Source: JAEYKI01 sp036679405
GTDB lineage: Bacteria; Bacillota; Clostridia; Christensenellales; Christensenellaceae
DNA: 64,000 nt
Assembly (NCBI GenBank): GCA_036679405.1
Contig: JAVBVZ010000004.1
Location: forward strand, 186,001 to 250,000
Direction of reading: 5' to 3'
Below are positions 8,185-17,611 of the stretch, one piece after another. The notes beneath the pieces are model-generated. The model made no database searches, had not been told where the DNA came from, and was given only the letters and a program-made list of their open reading frames with translations. The translations under genes and the position numbers were made by a program. Position 1 is the stretch's first letter. The number at the start of each line of letters is the position of its first letter.

Positions 8185-10380
8185 TTGTACGCAAGAGTGA
8201 TCGTGGATATATCTCATGCGAAAGTCGACAAACTGTTCGAATATAGCGTCCCGGAAGGGATGAAACTTCAAATCGGTTCGCGTGTGCGGGTGCCTTTTGC
8301 AAACAAAATAATAGATGGATACGTACTGGAACTATCGGATGCCTGTGATTTTGATCAATCAAGAATCAAACAGGTATCTTGTGTTTTGGAGCCTTTTGCA
8401 GCGCTCGGGTGGGATCAAATCGAGCTTGCAAGGTATCTGAAAACAAAATACAATACAACTTTAGCCGTCGCTCTTCGCTTAATGCTGCCCGCACAGGTTC
8501 GCCATCATGCCGCACATGAAAAAACGCAAAAAATTGTTTTTGTCAGAACGGAGCGGCTTGGTGAAGCCAAAGAAAGACTGATTGCCAAAAATGGAAACAT
8601 TAAATATCCGCGGCAAATGGAGATTTTAGAAGAACTTGAAAAAAAAGGACCTCTTCCGGCCGCGGTTTTGAATGCCTCTGCCCTAAGGAGCCTCCTTAAA
8701 AAAGAAGTTGTTTACATTCGGACGAAAAAAATTAAAAGGTTGGCTTTTGAGGGTGCCGTAGAACCGGAGGAAGACGTTTCTTTGACCCAGCAGCAACGGG
8801 CTGTATTAAAAGAAATGCTGGGCCATGAAGGCGGACGATTTTTACTCCATGGCGTTACAGGTAGCGGAAAAACGGAAGTTTATATTCGCATGATTCGTAA
8901 ATGCCTTCAGCAGGGAAAAACCGCCATTTTGCTTGTGCCTGAAATTTCCTTGACCCCCCAGACTTATAATTTTTTAAAGCGTCGTTTTGCGCAGCCAATC
9001 GCCGTGTTTCATTCCGGTCTTTCTGCAGGTGAACGTTTGGATGAATGGCTGATGGTTAAAAGAGGAGAAGCCAACATTGTATTGGGTGCCAGGTCGGCAG
9101 TTTTTGCTCCGGTGGATAACTTGGGCGTTATGATTATTGATGAAGAACACGAAAACAGTTATCAGGCCGACAACTATCCAAATTACACTGCGCTCGAAAT
9201 TGCAGAAAAGCGTTGCGCATTGACTGGAGCGACACTCATTTTAGGAAGCGCAACTCCTTCTATAGAAACATATTATGCCGCCCAAAATGGAAAATATACT
9301 CTTTTAAAAATGCCGGACAGGCTTTTTTCTCTCGGGTTGCCTCATGTTCAAATAGTAGATATGCGCGAAGAACTTAAAAGAGGCAACACGGGTATAATCA
9401 GTGGCGTGTTGTATAGTGAACTTGAAAAAACTCTTGTTCAGGGGAAACAGGCTATGCTGTTTTTAAACAGGAGGGGGTATTCAACTTTTGTTATGTGCCA
9501 CGCCTGCGGGTATACCGTTCGGTGTGATGCGTGTGATGTGACAATGACATATCATAAGAATCCTGAAATATTAAAATGTCATTATTGTGGCCGGACAAAA
9601 AAGATTGCACAAGTTTGCCCGGAATGTGGCAAGCCCTATCTTAAATATTTTGGGATGGGAACGCAGCAGGTGCAAGAAGAGGTAAACGCTTTGTTCCCAA
9701 AAGCGCGTGTAATGCGTATGGATCTGGATACAATGACGGCGAAAGACGCCCATCAAAAAGTTTATAAAGATTTTTTTGAAAACAAAGCGGATATTCTGAT
9801 TGGCACGCAGATGATTACGAAAGGATTTGATTTTGAAAATGTACGTCTTTCGGCTGTGATTGCTGCGGAAACAATGCTGAACATTCCGGATTACCGAAGC
9901 GCGGAACGTTCGTTTATGCTTATGACGCAGGTGGCAGGGCGCTCAGGGCGCAAGCAGCAGGGAGAAGTTGTACTACAGACCTATCATCCTTTGAATTACG
10001 TAATCCGTTATGTAAAAAATCATGATTATGAAGGGTTTTATGAAGAAGAAATTGCTTTGCGCAAAATGGCACAACTACCGCCCTTTACTGTAATGATACA
10101 ATTTATATTTTCTGGAAAAAATGAAGAAAGGACGATACTCTGTGTTCGTGATTTCCTTAGAAAAATTAATACTGTTATGGGGGCGGACAAAAGTGATATA
10201 ATATCTATAAAAGCCGGGGAAGCGCCCATTCGCCGGATTAACCAGATGGCGCGCTATATGATATATTTAATTATTAAAAAAGGAACCGGCCGAGGGCTTA
10301 CCAAAATTATGGAACTGTTTCAGAATACGGTATATGAGGATGTTCTGGTGGGCATTGAAATGAATCATATGAATCTGTAA
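8185..10380 (+). CDS. priA: Primosomal protein N' (replication restart helicase PriA)
   Basis: 3'-5' superfamily 2 helicase that reloads the replisome at stalled forks. The 731-residue protein has an N-terminal DNA-binding domain, Walker A GVTGSGKTEVY, the DEEH box (MIIDEEHENSY), and eight zinc-binding cysteines as four CxxC pairs (CHAC, CDAC, CHYC, CPEC, about bases 9500-9635). Helicase motifs V/VI follow, including QVAGRSGR. The start is a TTG at 8185, eight bases after AGGAG (8172-8176); no ATG fits as well. It is two bases after coaBC. Confidence 0.96.
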   Translation: MYARVIVDISHAKVDKLFEYSVPEGMKLQIGSRVRVPFANKIIDGYVLELSDACDFDQSRIKQVSCVLEPFAALGWDQIELARYLKTKYNTTLAVALRLMLPAQVRHHAAHEKTQKIVFVRTERLGEAKERLIAKNGNIKYPRQMEILEELEKKGPLPAAVLNASALRSLLKKEVVYIRTKKIKRLAFEGAVEPEEDVSLTQQQRAVLKEMLGHEGGRFLLHGVTGSGKTEVYIRMIRKCLQQGKTAILLVPEISLTPQTYNFLKRRFAQPIAVFHSGLSAGERLDEWLMVKRGEANIVLGARSAVFAPVDNLGVMIIDEEHENSYQADNYPNYTALEIAEKRCALTGATLILGSATPSIETYYAAQNGKYTLLKMPDRLFSLGLPHVQIVDMREELKRGNTGIISGVLYSELEKTLVQGKQAMLFLNRRGYSTFVMCHACGYTVRCDACDVTMTYHKNPEILKCHYCGRTKKIAQVCPECGKPYLKYFGMGTQQVQEEVNALFPKARVMRMDLDTMTAKDAHQKVYKDFFENKADILIGTQMITKGFDFENVRLSAVIAAETMLNIPDYRSAERSFMLMTQVAGRSGRKQQGEVVLQTYHPLNYVIRYVKNHDYEGFYEEEIALRKMAQLPPFTVMIQFIFSGKNEERTILCVRDFLRKINTVMGADKSDIISIKAGEAPIRRINQMARYMIYLIIKKGTGRGLTKIMELFQNTVYEDVLVGIEMNHMNL

Positions 10381-10393
10381 GAGGAGTTATTAT

Positions 10394-10855
10394 ATGGCAA
10401 TAAGAAATATTTTAGTGGATGATAATCCGAGGCTCAGAAAAAAAAGCAGGCCTGTGGATAAAATCACTCCCCGAATACTAAACATCTTAGATGATATGGC
10501 TGAAACGATGTACAGTGCAAAGGGGCTTGGACTGGCGGCGCCGCAGGTCGGTGTTTTGCGCCGTATGGTGGTCATTGATGTTGGAGACGGATTAATAGAA
10601 CTTATCAATCCGGAAATCGTTTCTGCGGAAGGACAGCAAAGAGAAGAAGAAGGATGCCTTTCCTTGCCTGAACATCAGGGATTTGTACTTCGCCCCGCAA
10701 AAATGAAAGTAAAAGCCCTGAACAGAGAAGGTAAAGAAATTACGCTGAGTGGTGACGGCGTTTTGGCGCGTGCATTCAGCCATGAGCTCGACCATTTGGA
10801 CGGCATTCTCTTTATAGATAAAATGATTGAAAGAACAGAACATGCAGATGGATAA
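10394..10855 (+). CDS. def: Peptide deformylase
   Basis: Removes the N-formyl group from nascent proteins. All three metal and active-site motifs are present: GLGLAAPQVG (motif 1), EEGCLSLP (motif 2, metal-binding Cys) and the metal-binding His pair with the catalytic Glu in FSHELDHLDG (motif 3). At 153 residues it is a type I-like enzyme. It is paired with fmt, which adds the formyl group; the two genes overlap by about ten bases, the usual arrangement. Confidence 0.96.
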   Translation: MAIRNILVDDNPRLRKKSRPVDKITPRILNILDDMAETMYSAKGLGLAAPQVGVLRRMVVIDVGDGLIELINPEIVSAEGQQREEEGCLSLPEHQGFVLRPAKMKVKALNREGKEITLSGDGVLARAFSHELDHLDGILFIDKMIERTEHADG

Positions 10856-11804
10856 ATCAGACTTAAAAATTGTATTTATGGGAACGCCTTCTTTTGGCCT
10901 GCCCAGTTTAAAAATGCTTATGGAAGAAGGCTTCTTTGTACGCGCCGTTTTTTCTCAGCCGGACCGAAAAGCCGGTCGGGGACACAGAATGCTTCCTACG
11001 CCCGTCAAGTTGCTTGCGCAGGAGCTTGATCTTCCGGTTTATCAGTTTGACAAAATCCGTATGCCTCAGGGGGTTGAAGCGCTTAAGGATCTAGCCCCCG
11101 ATTTATTGATAACCGCTGCATATGGACAAATTTTGACACAAGAAATACTGGATATTCCCAAACTGGGATGTATCAATGTTCATGCTTCCTTATTGCCCAA
11201 ATACCGTGGAGCCGCTCCGATTCAATGGGCGGTCATTAACGGAGAAAAAAAAACGGGGGTCACGACCATGATGACAGCTTTGGCTTTGGATGCCGGGGAT
11301 ATATTGGAGCGGGATGAATTTTTGATTCCGAACGATATGACTGCCGGAGAATTATATGATTCTTTGAGCGGTCTTGGAGCAAATACTCTGCGCCGTACCT
11401 TAGAAAAGCTTTTGGTTGGAACCTTGGAGCGTACGCCTCAAAATGAAGACGAGGCTACATATTTTCCCATGTTCAAAAAGGGATTCGGCGCAATAGATTT
11501 CAATCAGGATTGTGAAAAAATAAGAAATTTTGTTCGCGGAACAAATCCTCAACCCGGAGCTTACATCCTTTATGACTGTCATAAAATAAAAGTTTTTAGA
11601 GTTGAATGCGAAAAAACAGACAAATTTTATAAGCCCGGTGAAGTTTTGGCTGCAAATGCAAAGTCCGGATTGGTGGTAGCTGCTCAAAATGGCGCCGTGG
11701 TCATTCGTGAACTGCAGTGGCCTGGAAAATGCAAGACATCTGATCGTGATTTTCTTTGTGGGCGTTCTATTCCGGTCGGGACCGTATTTGGGAGCCCGCT
11801 ATGA
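10842..11804 (+). CDS. fmt: Methionyl-tRNA formyltransferase
   Basis: Formylates initiator Met-tRNA with 10-formyl-tetrahydrofolate. The N-terminus contains the conserved KIVFMGTPSFG, and the catalytic region HASLLPKYRGAAPIQWA is intact; the C-terminal OB-like domain is present. Starts at ATG 10842 or ATG 10848 are both possible, each inside the end of def, with only a weak ribosome site (GAAAG); a further in-frame TTG at 10827 is less likely. Overlap with def suggests coupled translation. The stop codon overlaps the rsmB ATG (ATGA). Confidence 0.94.
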   Translation: MQMDKSDLKIVFMGTPSFGLPSLKMLMEEGFFVRAVFSQPDRKAGRGHRMLPTPVKLLAQELDLPVYQFDKIRMPQGVEALKDLAPDLLITAAYGQILTQEILDIPKLGCINVHASLLPKYRGAAPIQWAVINGEKKTGVTTMMTALALDAGDILERDEFLIPNDMTAGELYDSLSGLGANTLRRTLEKLLVGTLERTPQNEDEATYFPMFKKGFGAIDFNQDCEKIRNFVRGTNPQPGAYILYDCHKIKVFRVECEKTDKFYKPGEVLAANAKSGLVVAAQNGAVVIRELQWPGKCKTSDRDFLCGRSIPVGTVFGSPL

Positions 11805-13108
11805 GCGTTCAGGCCAGAAAAGCCGCTTTGTTGATTCTTGCAGATGTTGCTGACAAAGGGATGTTTTTAAATCTGTCTTTAAAAAAACATCTTCCCAAAA
11901 TTAAAGAAGCGGAAAACAAGCGCTTTGCAGCGGCACTTGCATCTACGACCGTACAAAATATGATACGTATTGACTATGTTCTTGATCGCTTTGTGCAGTC
12001 CAAACGTGTACATAAAGTAATTCAAAATATCATGCGCCTGGGAGTTTGCCAGCTTATGTTTTTTGAATCGGTTCCGGTGAGCGCTGCGGTTAACGAGAGT
12101 GTCAAACTGGCCGCAGCTTTTGGAAAATCAAGCTTGAAAGGCTTTGTAAATGGTGTTTTACGGAATATTTCAGTCAATCTTGGGAGTATAGAATACCCGG
12201 ACCGGGAGGGATCGCCGGCCGAATTTTTATCCGTTTTTTACAGCTATCCAAAGTGGCTTTGTCAAAAATATATTAAGGAATACGGATTTGAATTTACGCA
12301 GGAAATGCTTTCATATAATGCGGACACTTCCTTAACGTGTGTGCGTGTTTCCATGCAGGCTTTACCGTTAGTGGCGGAGGATAATTTTTTTTCTTCCGGA
12401 AAGTATTTTGAAGACGCATGGTATATCAAAAATGCTTCTTCAATTGAAAAAATGCCTCTTTTTTTGACGGGAGATATCACGCCGCAGGGAGAAGCTTCCA
12501 TGCTTTGCGTACACGCGGCTGGGATTGACTCAAACGACACTATTTTGGATATATGTGCTGCGCCTGGCGGAAAAGCTGCTTATGCGGCAAAAATGTGCAA
12601 CCAACTGACCGCCATGGACCTTCATGCGCATCGTGTAGAGCTAATACGCAATACATTTCTACGCCTGCATATAAAAAATGCACAGGCACAGGAAGGGGAT
12701 GGCACAAAATTTTTACCGGAATATAAAAATGCGTTTGATTTGGTAATGATTGATGCACCTTGTTCGGCACTGGGACTTTTGTACAGAAAACCGGATATCA
12801 AAATCCACAAGCATGCCGAAGATATTCCGGAACTTTTAAAAGTACAACGGTCACTTCTTGTAAACTGTGCCGAATATGTGAAACCCGGCGGAAAGCTGCT
12901 TTACACAACCTGTACCATTAATTCGGAAGAAAACGGTTTAAATGTTGCTTGGTTTTTAGAAAAACGTCCCGATTTCGTTTTGGATGATTTTACTGCGGAT
13001 ATTCCCCAAAAGTTAAATATAAGAATCAATAACGGAACCTTGCAGCTCTTTCCGCACATTGATCAAATAGACGGTTTTTTCATTGCACGTGTTAGGAAGG
13101 TGAAATAA
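11801..13108 (+). CDS. rsmB: 16S rRNA (cytosine-967-C5)-methyltransferase RsmB
   Basis: SAM-dependent m5C methyltransferase acting on 16S rRNA. There is an N-terminal NusB-like RNA-binding domain (about residues 1-140) and a Rossmann methyltransferase domain with the SAM motif DICAAPGGKAAYAA, the DAPCSALG motif IV cysteine, and the motif VI cysteine in LLYTTCTIN. The ATG at 11801 is six bases after GGGAG and overlaps the fmt stop, giving 435 residues; an upstream in-frame TTG at 11756 lies deep in fmt and is rejected. It shares one base with rlmN. Confidence 0.94.
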   Translation: MSVQARKAALLILADVADKGMFLNLSLKKHLPKIKEAENKRFAAALASTTVQNMIRIDYVLDRFVQSKRVHKVIQNIMRLGVCQLMFFESVPVSAAVNESVKLAAAFGKSSLKGFVNGVLRNISVNLGSIEYPDREGSPAEFLSVFYSYPKWLCQKYIKEYGFEFTQEMLSYNADTSLTCVRVSMQALPLVAEDNFFSSGKYFEDAWYIKNASSIEKMPLFLTGDITPQGEASMLCVHAAGIDSNDTILDICAAPGGKAAYAAKMCNQLTAMDLHAHRVELIRNTFLRLHIKNAQAQEGDGTKFLPEYKNAFDLVMIDAPCSALGLLYRKPDIKIHKHAEDIPELLKVQRSLLVNCAEYVKPGGKLLYTTCTINSEENGLNVAWFLEKRPDFVLDDFTADIPQKLNIRINNGTLQLFPHIDQIDGFFIARVRKVK

Positions 13109-14124
13109 TGCTTCTGGATATGGATTCAAATGAACTAAGAAGCGAGCTGGCCCTGTTAGGAGAGCCCGCCTTTCGTGCGGCCCAGGTTCAACAATGGCTT
13201 TCGGAGGGCATTTCTTTTCATGAGATGACCAATTTACCGTTAGCCTTGCGCAAAAAGCTTCAGACGCGGCTTTCAGAAGGATATGCTCACATCCAAAAAA
13301 TACTTCAATCTTCGGACGGTACAAAAAAATATCTTTTGTCAATGGAAGACGGGCATGCCGTTGAGAGCGTATTCATGCCTAATAATTATGGAAACAGTGT
13401 GTGCCTTTCCACACAGGTTGGTTGCAGGATGGGCTGTTTGTTCTGTGCTTCCTGTAAGAATGGCTTTATTAGAAATTTGACTGCGGGCGAAATCCTCTCT
13501 GAATATATTGCTATGAATAAGGATGCAGGAGAAGGGAGAAATATTTCCAATATTGTTTTGATGGGCATGGGAGAACCTTTGGATAATTATGATAATACTA
13601 TCAAATTTTTAAAAATGGTACATAACCCCAAAACTTACGGCGTCAGTTATCGCAATATTTCTTTGTCGACCTGCGGGCTGGTTCCTCAAATACTAACGCT
13701 TGCGAACGAAGGATTACCGATTACACTGTCTATTTCATTACATTCCCCATTTAACGACAAGAGAGAACAATTAATGCCTGTTACTAAAAAGTGGAGCGTA
13801 GAACAGGTAATCGGTGCGGCAAAAACTTACTTTGAAAAAACAAGAAGACGGTTTATAATAGAATATACGTTAATTGATGGTTTTAACAATACAAAAGAAG
13901 ACGCTGAAGAGTTAAAAAATCTGCTGAAGGGTGTAAGTTGCCACATTAATTTGATCCCTTTAAACGAGATTGATAACTGCGGCCTAAAAGCGCCTTCCAA
14001 AAAACAAGTTTATGCCTTTTTGGCACTTCTTGAAAAAATGGGAATGAGCGCAACGGTGAGAAGATCTCTTGGGGGAGAGATTCTGGGAGCCTGTGGGCAG
14101 CTAAAAAATTCTGTGATTGGATAA
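13108..14124 (+). CDS. rlmN: Dual-specificity 23S rRNA/tRNA adenine-C2 methyltransferase RlmN
   Basis: Radical-SAM enzyme that methylates C2 of A2503 in 23S rRNA and A37 in some tRNAs. The iron-sulfur cluster motif CRMGCLFC lies at residues 106-113. The conserved cysteine near the C-terminus (GACGQL), which carries the methylene intermediate, is present, as is the VLMGMGEPLDNYDN motif. 338 residues is normal. The ATG shares its A with the rsmB stop. Presence of the intermediate-forming cysteine favours RlmN function over degenerate relatives. Confidence 0.95.
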   Translation: MLLDMDSNELRSELALLGEPAFRAAQVQQWLSEGISFHEMTNLPLALRKKLQTRLSEGYAHIQKILQSSDGTKKYLLSMEDGHAVESVFMPNNYGNSVCLSTQVGCRMGCLFCASCKNGFIRNLTAGEILSEYIAMNKDAGEGRNISNIVLMGMGEPLDNYDNTIKFLKMVHNPKTYGVSYRNISLSTCGLVPQILTLANEGLPITLSISLHSPFNDKREQLMPVTKKWSVEQVIGAAKTYFEKTRRRFIIEYTLIDGFNNTKEDAEELKNLLKGVSCHINLIPLNEIDNCGLKAPSKKQVYAFLALLEKMGMSATVRRSLGGEILGACGQLKNSVIG

Positions 14125-14130
14125 AAGGGT

Positions 14131-14871
14131 ATGGATATTGTTTCGAAAACACATATTGGAAATGTGCGGGAGAAAAACGAAGATTTTATATGGGTAAGCT
14201 GTGAGGCCGAGCCGCAGTATATGCTGGTGGCAGACGGAATGGGCGGAGCGGTCGCTGGGGAAATTGCCAGTAAGATAGCAGCTTTTTCCGTACGGCAATA
14301 TATTGAGGAACTATCATCGGCCAAACTTTTGCCGGCAGATCTTACGGCTGCTGTTAATTATGCCAATGAGCAAATTGTTAAAGAGACGGAATACAATGAA
14401 AAGCTCAAAGGCATGGGAACAACACTTACGCTGGCATATGTGGACGGATGCCGCGTGTCAATTGCCCAGGTAGGTGATTCCTGTGCATATTTATATTCTG
14501 TAGGAAATTTATATAAAATTACGAAAGATCATACCTATGTTCAGAAATTGATTGACAACGGAATTATTGAAGCTTCTCAGGCGGAAGACAATCCCTATAA
14601 AAACATTATTACACGTGTCGTAGGAATGAGCGACTTAGAAGTGGATACATTTGAGATCACCTGGGAAAAAGGAGATATCCTCTTCCTTTGCTCAGATGGA
14701 ATAACCGCTTATCTGCCGGATAAAGAGCTTACAGTTCTTTTTGAAAAAGAAAATTCCATCTCTGAAAAAGCTGAAGAAATGGTCTCCCTGGCCTTAAGCC
14801 GCGGCGGGAAGGATAATATATCTATTATTATTGCACAAAATACGGATGCCGGGGAGGAAGGGAGATGCTAG
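14131..14871 (+). CDS. prpC: PP2C-type Ser/Thr protein phosphatase PrpC
   Basis: Stp1/PrpC family phosphatase that reverses phosphorylation by the neighbouring PASTA kinase. The metal-binding motifs of the PPM family are visible: VREKNED near the N-terminus, VADGMGG, the MGTTLTLAYV segment, the IAQVGDSCAYL motif and C-terminal GGKDNISIIIA. 246 residues is standard. It overlaps prkC by seven bases. Substrates in relatives include cell-wall and translation proteins. Confidence 0.94.
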   Translation: MDIVSKTHIGNVREKNEDFIWVSCEAEPQYMLVADGMGGAVAGEIASKIAAFSVRQYIEELSSAKLLPADLTAAVNYANEQIVKETEYNEKLKGMGTTLTLAYVDGCRVSIAQVGDSCAYLYSVGNLYKITKDHTYVQKLIDNGIIEASQAEDNPYKNIITRVVGMSDLEVDTFEITWEKGDILFLCSDGITAYLPDKELTVLFEKENSISEKAEEMVSLALSRGGKDNISIIIAQNTDAGEEGRC

Positions 14872-16736
14872 AAGGACAGCTGCTTGCCAAGCGTTATAAT
14901 TTAACGGAATTGGTAGATACCGGGGGCAGTTCTGTTATATACAAAGCGGTGGATACAAAAACCAACGCTGTGGTTGCTGCAAAGATTTTAAAGCCTGAAT
15001 TAGCGGGCAATCCGGAATTTATCGACCGTTTTAAAAAAGAAGTTCAGGTAGCATTGCGCTTAAAACATGCCAATATTATTCGTGCTTTTGATGCCGGACT
15101 CGACGGGCATCAGTATTATATTATCATGGATTTTATCAACGGCAAAACGTTAAAACATATTATCACAATTAACAAAGCCCTGCCCGTTAAATTTGTTGTA
15201 AATGTTGCAAAAAAATTAACGCTTGCCCTTGAATATGCTCATGTAAAAGGATTTATACATCGGGATATTAAGCCGCACAATATTATGATCGATATGGAAG
15301 GGGAACCTTACATAGCAGATTTTGGAATTGCAAAAAAGATTACACAAACATCCGGCACAATTGAAGAAGAAAATGTAATGGGATCCGTACATTATTTTTC
15401 ACCTGAACAGGCTCGGGGAGAAAAAGTGGATAAGCGCTCTGACATTTATTCTTTAGGGATTGTTTTGTATGAAATGTTGACGGGCCATGTTCCTTTTGAC
15501 GGTGAAACTTCTGTGGAAATTGCGCTGAAGCATTTAAATCAGCCTATGCCTGATATTGTGGATAAAACAGGAGAGATCCCTGCCAGTATTAACAGAATCA
15601 TTCAAAAAGCAACACAAAAAAATAAAGAAATGCGGTATAAATCTGCTTTTGCAATGTTTGAAGATCTAAACCGTTGCCTGAACGAAAAAGATGGAGAGTA
15701 CGTTAAACTGCAAAAAAATCAGGAAGATGAGTCTCTCAGCCGTTCAGATAAAAAACCACAGGCGGGACTCAGGACGATTTTGATTATTGCACTTGGAGTC
15801 ATGGCTACCATTATTATTTTTTTACTTGTGTTCAATATGAATTTTGGTGAATATTCACAAAACGTTGCTGTTCCAAATGTAATCAATTCAACTGAACAGG
15901 CGGCTCAAGAAGAAGTACTATCTTATAATTTAACCCCCAATATTGTTTATGATTTTAGCGAAGAAATAGGTATGGGTCTGGTCATACGGCAGGAGCCATC
16001 GCCCGGGTCCGAAATAAAAGAGGGCCAAACCGTAACGATTTATGTGAGCGCAGGGCCAAACCTGCCGGTCATGCCCTCCGTAGTTGGTATGCCTCTCGAA
16101 GATGCTATAGACTATTTAAATAAAGACAATATAACCAATATTGAAGTGATTGAGCAGACGGACGGAGATTATATTGACGGAACTGTGATTAGCCAGGTAC
16201 CTGAAGAAAACGATAAAATCAAAGACACGGATACCGTTACGCTGACGGTGAAAACGGCGCCTGAAATCTTAACCAAAAAAGCACCCAACGTAATAGGACA
16301 GTCACTTACGGAAGCTTTAAACACGCTTGAATCTTCCGGTTTTACCGTGTTTTATGTATATGAAGAAAAAAATGATCAGCCCAGTGGAACTGTATTTAAT
16401 CAGACACCCGCTTTAAATGTTAGCCAGAAAGTAAATCTTCCTTTTACACTTTGGGTATCGCAATACAAGGATGTATATATTTTTACAAAAACCCTGGACA
16501 TCAATATTGAAGACGATAACACCTATGTGACGGTTGCTCTGAAAATTAATATGAACGGATCAGACGTTTATTTTCTGATAAAAGAATCTGTAGAGAATGC
16601 GGGAACGCTTGATCTTGATATTTCGTCTGTTTTAGGATTACCATATGACGAACCTGCGGTTGATGCTCAATTGGTTATTTTTTTGAATGATATTGTAGAG
16701 CAGACATTTGATATTTCACTGGTTAATGGAGGCTGA
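14865..16736 (+). CDS. prkC: PASTA-domain Ser/Thr protein kinase PrkC
   Basis: Membrane kinase of the Stk/PknB/PrkC family that senses muropeptides or lipid II and controls cell-wall growth. The kinase domain spans about residues 8-270 with ATP-binding Lys40, the HRDIKPHN catalytic loop (Asp134) and DFG. One membrane helix follows at about 304-325, then three PASTA repeats at about 334-400, 402-468 and 472-535, and a C-terminal extracellular tail of roughly 90 residues of unknown fold. It overlaps prpC at its start, and its stop codon lies inside the start region of rsgA. The prpC-prkC-rsgA-rpe-thiN order is standard for Firmicutes. Confidence 0.95.
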   Translation: MLEGQLLAKRYNLTELVDTGGSSVIYKAVDTKTNAVVAAKILKPELAGNPEFIDRFKKEVQVALRLKHANIIRAFDAGLDGHQYYIIMDFINGKTLKHIITINKALPVKFVVNVAKKLTLALEYAHVKGFIHRDIKPHNIMIDMEGEPYIADFGIAKKITQTSGTIEEENVMGSVHYFSPEQARGEKVDKRSDIYSLGIVLYEMLTGHVPFDGETSVEIALKHLNQPMPDIVDKTGEIPASINRIIQKATQKNKEMRYKSAFAMFEDLNRCLNEKDGEYVKLQKNQEDESLSRSDKKPQAGLRTILIIALGVMATIIIFLLVFNMNFGEYSQNVAVPNVINSTEQAAQEEVLSYNLTPNIVYDFSEEIGMGLVIRQEPSPGSEIKEGQTVTIYVSAGPNLPVMPSVVGMPLEDAIDYLNKDNITNIEVIEQTDGDYIDGTVISQVPEENDKIKDTDTVTLTVKTAPEILTKKAPNVIGQSLTEALNTLESSGFTVFYVYEEKNDQPSGTVFNQTPALNVSQKVNLPFTLWVSQYKDVYIFTKTLDINIEDDNTYVTVALKINMNGSDVYFLIKESVENAGTLDLDISSVLGLPYDEPAVDAQLVIFLNDIVEQTFDISLVNGG

Positions 16737-16744
16737 TCACAATA
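16728..16744 (+). promoter_or_regulatory. Ribosome site and likely AUA start codon of rsgA
   Basis: A consensus GGAGG (16728-16732) is followed nine bases later by ATA at 16742, in the frame that encodes the conserved RsgA N-terminus (x-EGRIIKGIGGFYTV). No ATG, GTG or TTG exists in that frame between the upstream stop (TAA, 16724) and codons well inside the domain. CTG at 16733 abuts the ribosome site and ATC at 16736 is three bases away, so both are poorly spaced. The AUA reading is therefore inferred. Confidence 0.5.
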
Positions 16745-17611
16745 GAGGGAAGGATCATAAAAGGGATAGGCGGATTCTATACGGTACTGGGTGTAAACGG
16801 AAATCTGTATACCTGCAAAGCACGTGGGCGGTTTCGCTTGGATGGCATAACGCCGTTGGTGGGCGACCGTGTTCTCTTTTCAAGCGAAGACGGTTTAATA
16901 GAAGAAGTTTCAGAGCGCAAAAACGTGATGACGCGTCCTGCGGTTGCGAATATAGATATTCTGGTAATTGTGTTGGCTGCATCAAAACCAAAACCCGATC
17001 TTCTGTTGGCAGATAAACTTATTTTGCAAGCGGAAAAAAATGGCGTGTTGCCGGTTATCTGCCTGAACAAATCAGATACATTGAAAAGACAGACGGAAGA
17101 TGATTTGAAAAAACAATATGCCTTTTATGATTTTTTTGTTGTTTCGGCCCATTCCGGAGTTGGAATCGAAAAAGTGGAGCACCTCCTTAAAGGAAAAACT
17201 GCTGCATTTGCTGGTCAGTCTGCTGTAGGGAAATCTTCGCTTTTAAATGTGCTCACCGGTACGGAACGTCTAAAAACCGGAGGGCTAAGCAAAAAAACAG
17301 ACCGTGGAAAGCATACGACACGCCAAATTGAACTTTTGTATTTAAAGAATATTGATTCGTTTGCTATGGATACGCCCGGATTCAGTGTTTTTGATGCTGT
17401 GGCAATTAAAGAAGAAGAACTGGGTTTTTTATATCGGGAATTTACACCATATTTAGGAAAATGCAAGTTTTTGTCATGCTTGCATCAAAACGAGCCGGAA
17501 TGTGCTGTAAAAAATGCGGTGCTAGTTGGAGATATCCATCCTGCGCGTTATGATAGATATATAATGATCTTAAATATGCTCAAAGAAAAGAGGGAGAAAA
17601 AATATGATTAA
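16742..17611 (+). CDS. rsgA: Ribosome small-subunit GTPase RsgA
   Basis: Circularly permuted GTPase that checks late 30S subunit assembly. It has an OB fold (ARGRFRLDGITPLVGDRV), then the permuted G motifs: G4 NKSD, G1 P-loop GQSAVGKSS, and G3 DTPG. A C-terminal zinc knuckle has Cys and His ligands (CKFLSCLHQNEPEC). Family homology clearly extends upstream of the first ATG (16838), back to base 16742, so the start is placed at an ATA codon, giving 289 residues; an ATG start would remove much of the OB fold. The stop region overlaps rpe by eight bases. Confidence 0.88.
   Translation: MEGRIIKGIGGFYTVLGVNGNLYTCKARGRFRLDGITPLVGDRVLFSSEDGLIEEVSERKNVMTRPAVANIDILVIVLAASKPKPDLLLADKLILQAEKNGVLPVICLNKSDTLKRQTEDDLKKQYAFYDFFVVSAHSGVGIEKVEHLLKGKTAAFAGQSAVGKSSLLNVLTGTERLKTGGLSKKTDRGKHTTRQIELLYLKNIDSFAMDTPGFSVFDAVAIKEEELGFLYREFTPYLGKCKFLSCLHQNEPECAVKNAVLVGDIHPARYDRYIMILNMLKEKREKKYD

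Noticed and set aside
16838..17611. rsgA starting at ATG 16838
   Set aside because: It would remove about 32 conserved residues of the OB fold, and no ribosome site precedes that ATG.
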